A stretch of 64,000 nt of DNA from Chitinophagales bacterium. Lineage in GTDB: Bacteria; Bacteroidota; Bacteroidia; Chitinophagales; JADJOU01. A program made the position numbers and the translations under genes. The notes below the pieces were generated by a model that saw only the letters and a program-made list of their open reading frames with translations, was not told where the DNA came from and searched no databases. This document shows positions 62,333-64,000 of this stretch, in pieces; positions within the stretch are counted from its first letter, which is position 1, and each line of letters starts with the position of its first letter. The stretch covers positions 1 to 64,000 of the forward strand of contig JAEUUY010000022.1 in assembly GCA_016787225.1 (NCBI GenBank). The letters are read 5' to 3'.

Positions 62333-63271
62333 ATGATATCAATTATTCTACCTATTTATAATGAAGCTGAGAGTATTCCTGAGTTGTTTCAGGAAATAGA
62401 GAAGGCATTGAAAACTTTTGATTATGAAATCGTGGCTGTGAATGATGGCTCCAAAGATCATTCATTTCAGATAATCAAAGAGTACACAACGAAGGATAGA
62501 CATATAAAATTGATCAACTTTAAATATAATTCAGGGCAAACAGCAGCTATCAATGCTGGGATTCAACATGCATCTGGAGATATCATTGTTTTTATGGATT
62601 CTGATTTGGAAAATCTACCAAGTGATATTCCTGCAATGATTGATAAGTTAAATGAAGGCTACGATGTAGTCAGTGGCTGGCGGCGCGACCGGTGGCAGGG
62701 TCAGTTTCTCACCCGTAAACTACCTTCACTTTTAGCAAACAAGCTAATAAGCAAAATTTCTGGGGTCAAACTTAATGATTATGGTTGTACCTTAAAAGTA
62801 TATAGGAGTGATGTGATTAAAGATGTCAAATTGTATGGACAAATGCACCGTTTTATCCCAGTGTATTGCAAGTGGCAAGGAGGCAAGGTTGCAGAGCTCC
62901 CCGTTCAATACCAACCTAGAAAATATGGTGCCAGTAACTACGGAATTGGAAGAACATTTAAAGTGTTATTAGATTTAATTGTCATTAAATTTTTAGATAG
63001 ATATATGCAGCGTCCGATTCATTTTTTTGGAGGTTTCGGATTCTTCTCTATGTTACTTTCGATAATTTCCTTTTTACTTGCTTTATACTTTAAACTATCA
63101 GGTCAGAAAGATTTTGTACAAACACCTTTGCCCACATTTACAGCTATGTTTTTTGTAGTTGGCTTAGTGATGATATTGATGGGTGTTCTGGCTGAAATGC
63201 TTATGCGAACTTACTATGAGAGCCAAAATAAATTTCCATTCATAATAAAAGAAAAAATAAATTTTGATTAG
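62333..63271 (+). CDS. DPM1/GtrB-like GT2 glycosyltransferase making a polyprenyl-phosphate sugar
   Basis: 312 aa. The GT-A domain has ISIILPIYNEAESIPELFQEI, AVNDGSKDHS, MDSDLENLPSDIPAM, and RKYGASNYGIGRTFKVL, which is family-specific. Two C-terminal membrane segments follow (about 225-255 and 265-290). Such enzymes attach glucose or mannose to polyprenyl phosphate, the donor used by GT39-like transferases such as the preceding gene product. A gap of 11 nt suggests they are coupled. Confidence 0.92.
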   Translation: MISIILPIYNEAESIPELFQEIEKALKTFDYEIVAVNDGSKDHSFQIIKEYTTKDRHIKLINFKYNSGQTAAINAGIQHASGDIIVFMDSDLENLPSDIPAMIDKLNEGYDVVSGWRRDRWQGQFLTRKLPSLLANKLISKISGVKLNDYGCTLKVYRSDVIKDVKLYGQMHRFIPVYCKWQGGKVAELPVQYQPRKYGASNYGIGRTFKVLLDLIVIKFLDRYMQRPIHFFGGFGFFSMLLSIISFLLALYFKLSGQKDFVQTPLPTFTAMFFVVGLVMILMGVLAEMLMRTYYESQNKFPFIIKEKINFD

Positions 63272-63408
63272 GTGATAAATGTTTCGTTTAAATATTTGTA
63301 AAATACGCATCCAAACAAGATAAGGTTTGTGTGATAAATCATTATCTTTTTAATATCGTGAAGACCCGAATTCATTAATTCCATTAAAATAATTTACATC
63401 ATAAAGTA

Positions 63409-64000
63409 TGGCTGAAAAAGACATAAAAACAGCAGAAGCCTTTGCAAATTCATGGAATAATTTACCGAACGGTTCTATTTATACGTTTGATCAATTCGAA
63501 GATTGGTTTCAACCCTTAGATCAAATTGATTTTGAAAACAAGGATATATTAGAATTAGGCTGCGGTAATGCAAGCCTATTAATGCATGCAATACGTTGGA
63601 ATCCAAAGTCGATAATTGGCGTGGATTTGGGAGATTCCGTATTATCAGCGAATACGAATATGCGTGAAACAGGATTCGCTAATTTTAAAATCGAACAATC
63701 GGATTTAACTTCTTTTGATTCAGCGGTTCAGTTTGATTTAGTATATTCTATAGGTGTTCTCCATCATTTGAAAGAACCTAAAAAGGGGTTCGAGTCCGTA
63801 ATTCGAAATACAAAATCAGGTGGAAATTTCCATTGCTGGGTTTATGCAAGAGAAGGAAACACTATAATTCGATATATCGTGGATCCTATTAGGAAACTAG
63901 TCTCTAAATTGCCTTGGTGGGTAACTAAATATCTTGTAGCGACACCACTTTCCTTTCTTTATTATCTCTATGCACATGCCATCACCTTCTTACATCTATC
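63409..64000 (+). CDS. Class I SAM-dependent methyltransferase, partial at right edge
   Basis: An open frame starts at ATG 63409 (MAEKDIKTAEAFANSW) and runs past the window end, 197 codons so far. The SAM motif DILELGCGNASLLMHAI, the acidic strand IIGVDLGDSVLSAN, a VYSIGVLHHLKEPKKGF segment and a membrane-like later part (VATPLSFLYYLYAHAI) are visible. It resembles methyltransferases of polysaccharide loci. Spacer 63272-63408 holds nothing recognised. Confidence 0.85.

Noticed and set aside
1-64000. tRNA, rRNA or riboswitch genes
   Set aside because: No cloverleaf, rRNA signature or known riboswitch core was recognised in the short intergenic spaces; covariance-model search was not possible.

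Overview
The window looks like chromosomal DNA from a Bacteroidota (Bacteroidetes) bacterium that uses type IX secretion. The support is seen directly: T9SS type A and CHU_C (type B) C-terminal sorting domains on five large or truncated secreted proteins, a PorP/SprF protein followed by a PorE-like TPR-propeller-OmpA protein, a UpxY-type antiterminator, a zinc-poor DksA-like protein with a Lys/Ala-rich extension, generally AT-rich DNA, and many upstream boxes of the Bacteroidota form TANNTTTG. I cannot assign a lower rank. No rRNA, tRNA or CRISPR was recognised.

Layout. 1-11.8 kb: the tail of a CHU_C protein and its terminator, pheT, an OmpA/thrombospondin-3 outer-membrane protein, a Gfo/Idh oxidoreductase, the T9SS pair porP-porE-like, recR and a glycosyltransferase with no canonical start codon. 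11.9-14.4 kb: a parC/gyrA-type topoisomerase subunit. 14.7-24.2 kb: two minus-strand T9SS cargo proteins (2416 and 654 aa) that share a nearly interchangeable C-terminal half. 24.4-32.4 kb: lpdA, a membrane protein, ileS, a DksA-like protein, lspA and a DUF1640-like coiled-coil protein. 32.5-33.6 kb: two unrecognised small proteins made of one and two copies of the same helical module. 33.9-41.2 kb: a minus-strand unit of a 79-aa secreted protein, overlapping by 4 nt a 2337-aa adhesin with 24 repeats of about 51 aa. 41.2-44.4 kb: a minus-strand operon of a DES1-like sphingolipid desaturase and two Hdr-like Fe-S proteins. 44.5-48.7 kb: another T9SS cargo protein and a small secreted protein. 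49.1-51.4 kb: queA and small conserved genes. 51.5-64 kb: a surface-polysaccharide locus starting with upxY, interrupted by an AlbA_2/Schlafen-like gene, then wzm-wzt, methyltransferases, glycosyltransferases and an epimerase, running off the right edge.

How the parts may work together (inference). PorP/PorE-like proteins belong to the T9SS envelope machinery and the giant proteins are its cargo. The polysaccharide locus uses an ABC-transporter (Wzm/Wzt) export route, which in some Bacteroidota makes the lipopolysaccharide to which T9SS cargo is attached. The desaturase operon suggests modified sphingolipids in the envelope.

The most unusual signals are: a perfect 37-bp duplication of the upxY 3' end on both sides of the AlbA_2 gene; an abrupt base-composition break inside wzt, at the junction of its conserved ATPase and its variable substrate domain; a 131-bp double-hairpin repeat placed twice at the 3' side of giant T9SS genes; the one-module/two-module protein family; the DES1-like desaturase co-operonic with Hdr-type Fe-S proteins; and the start-less glycosyltransferase. 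Several starts were moved downstream of a longest-ORF reading because a TANNTTTG promoter box overlaps or lies below the longer start and a clean signal peptide begins at the internal ATG.
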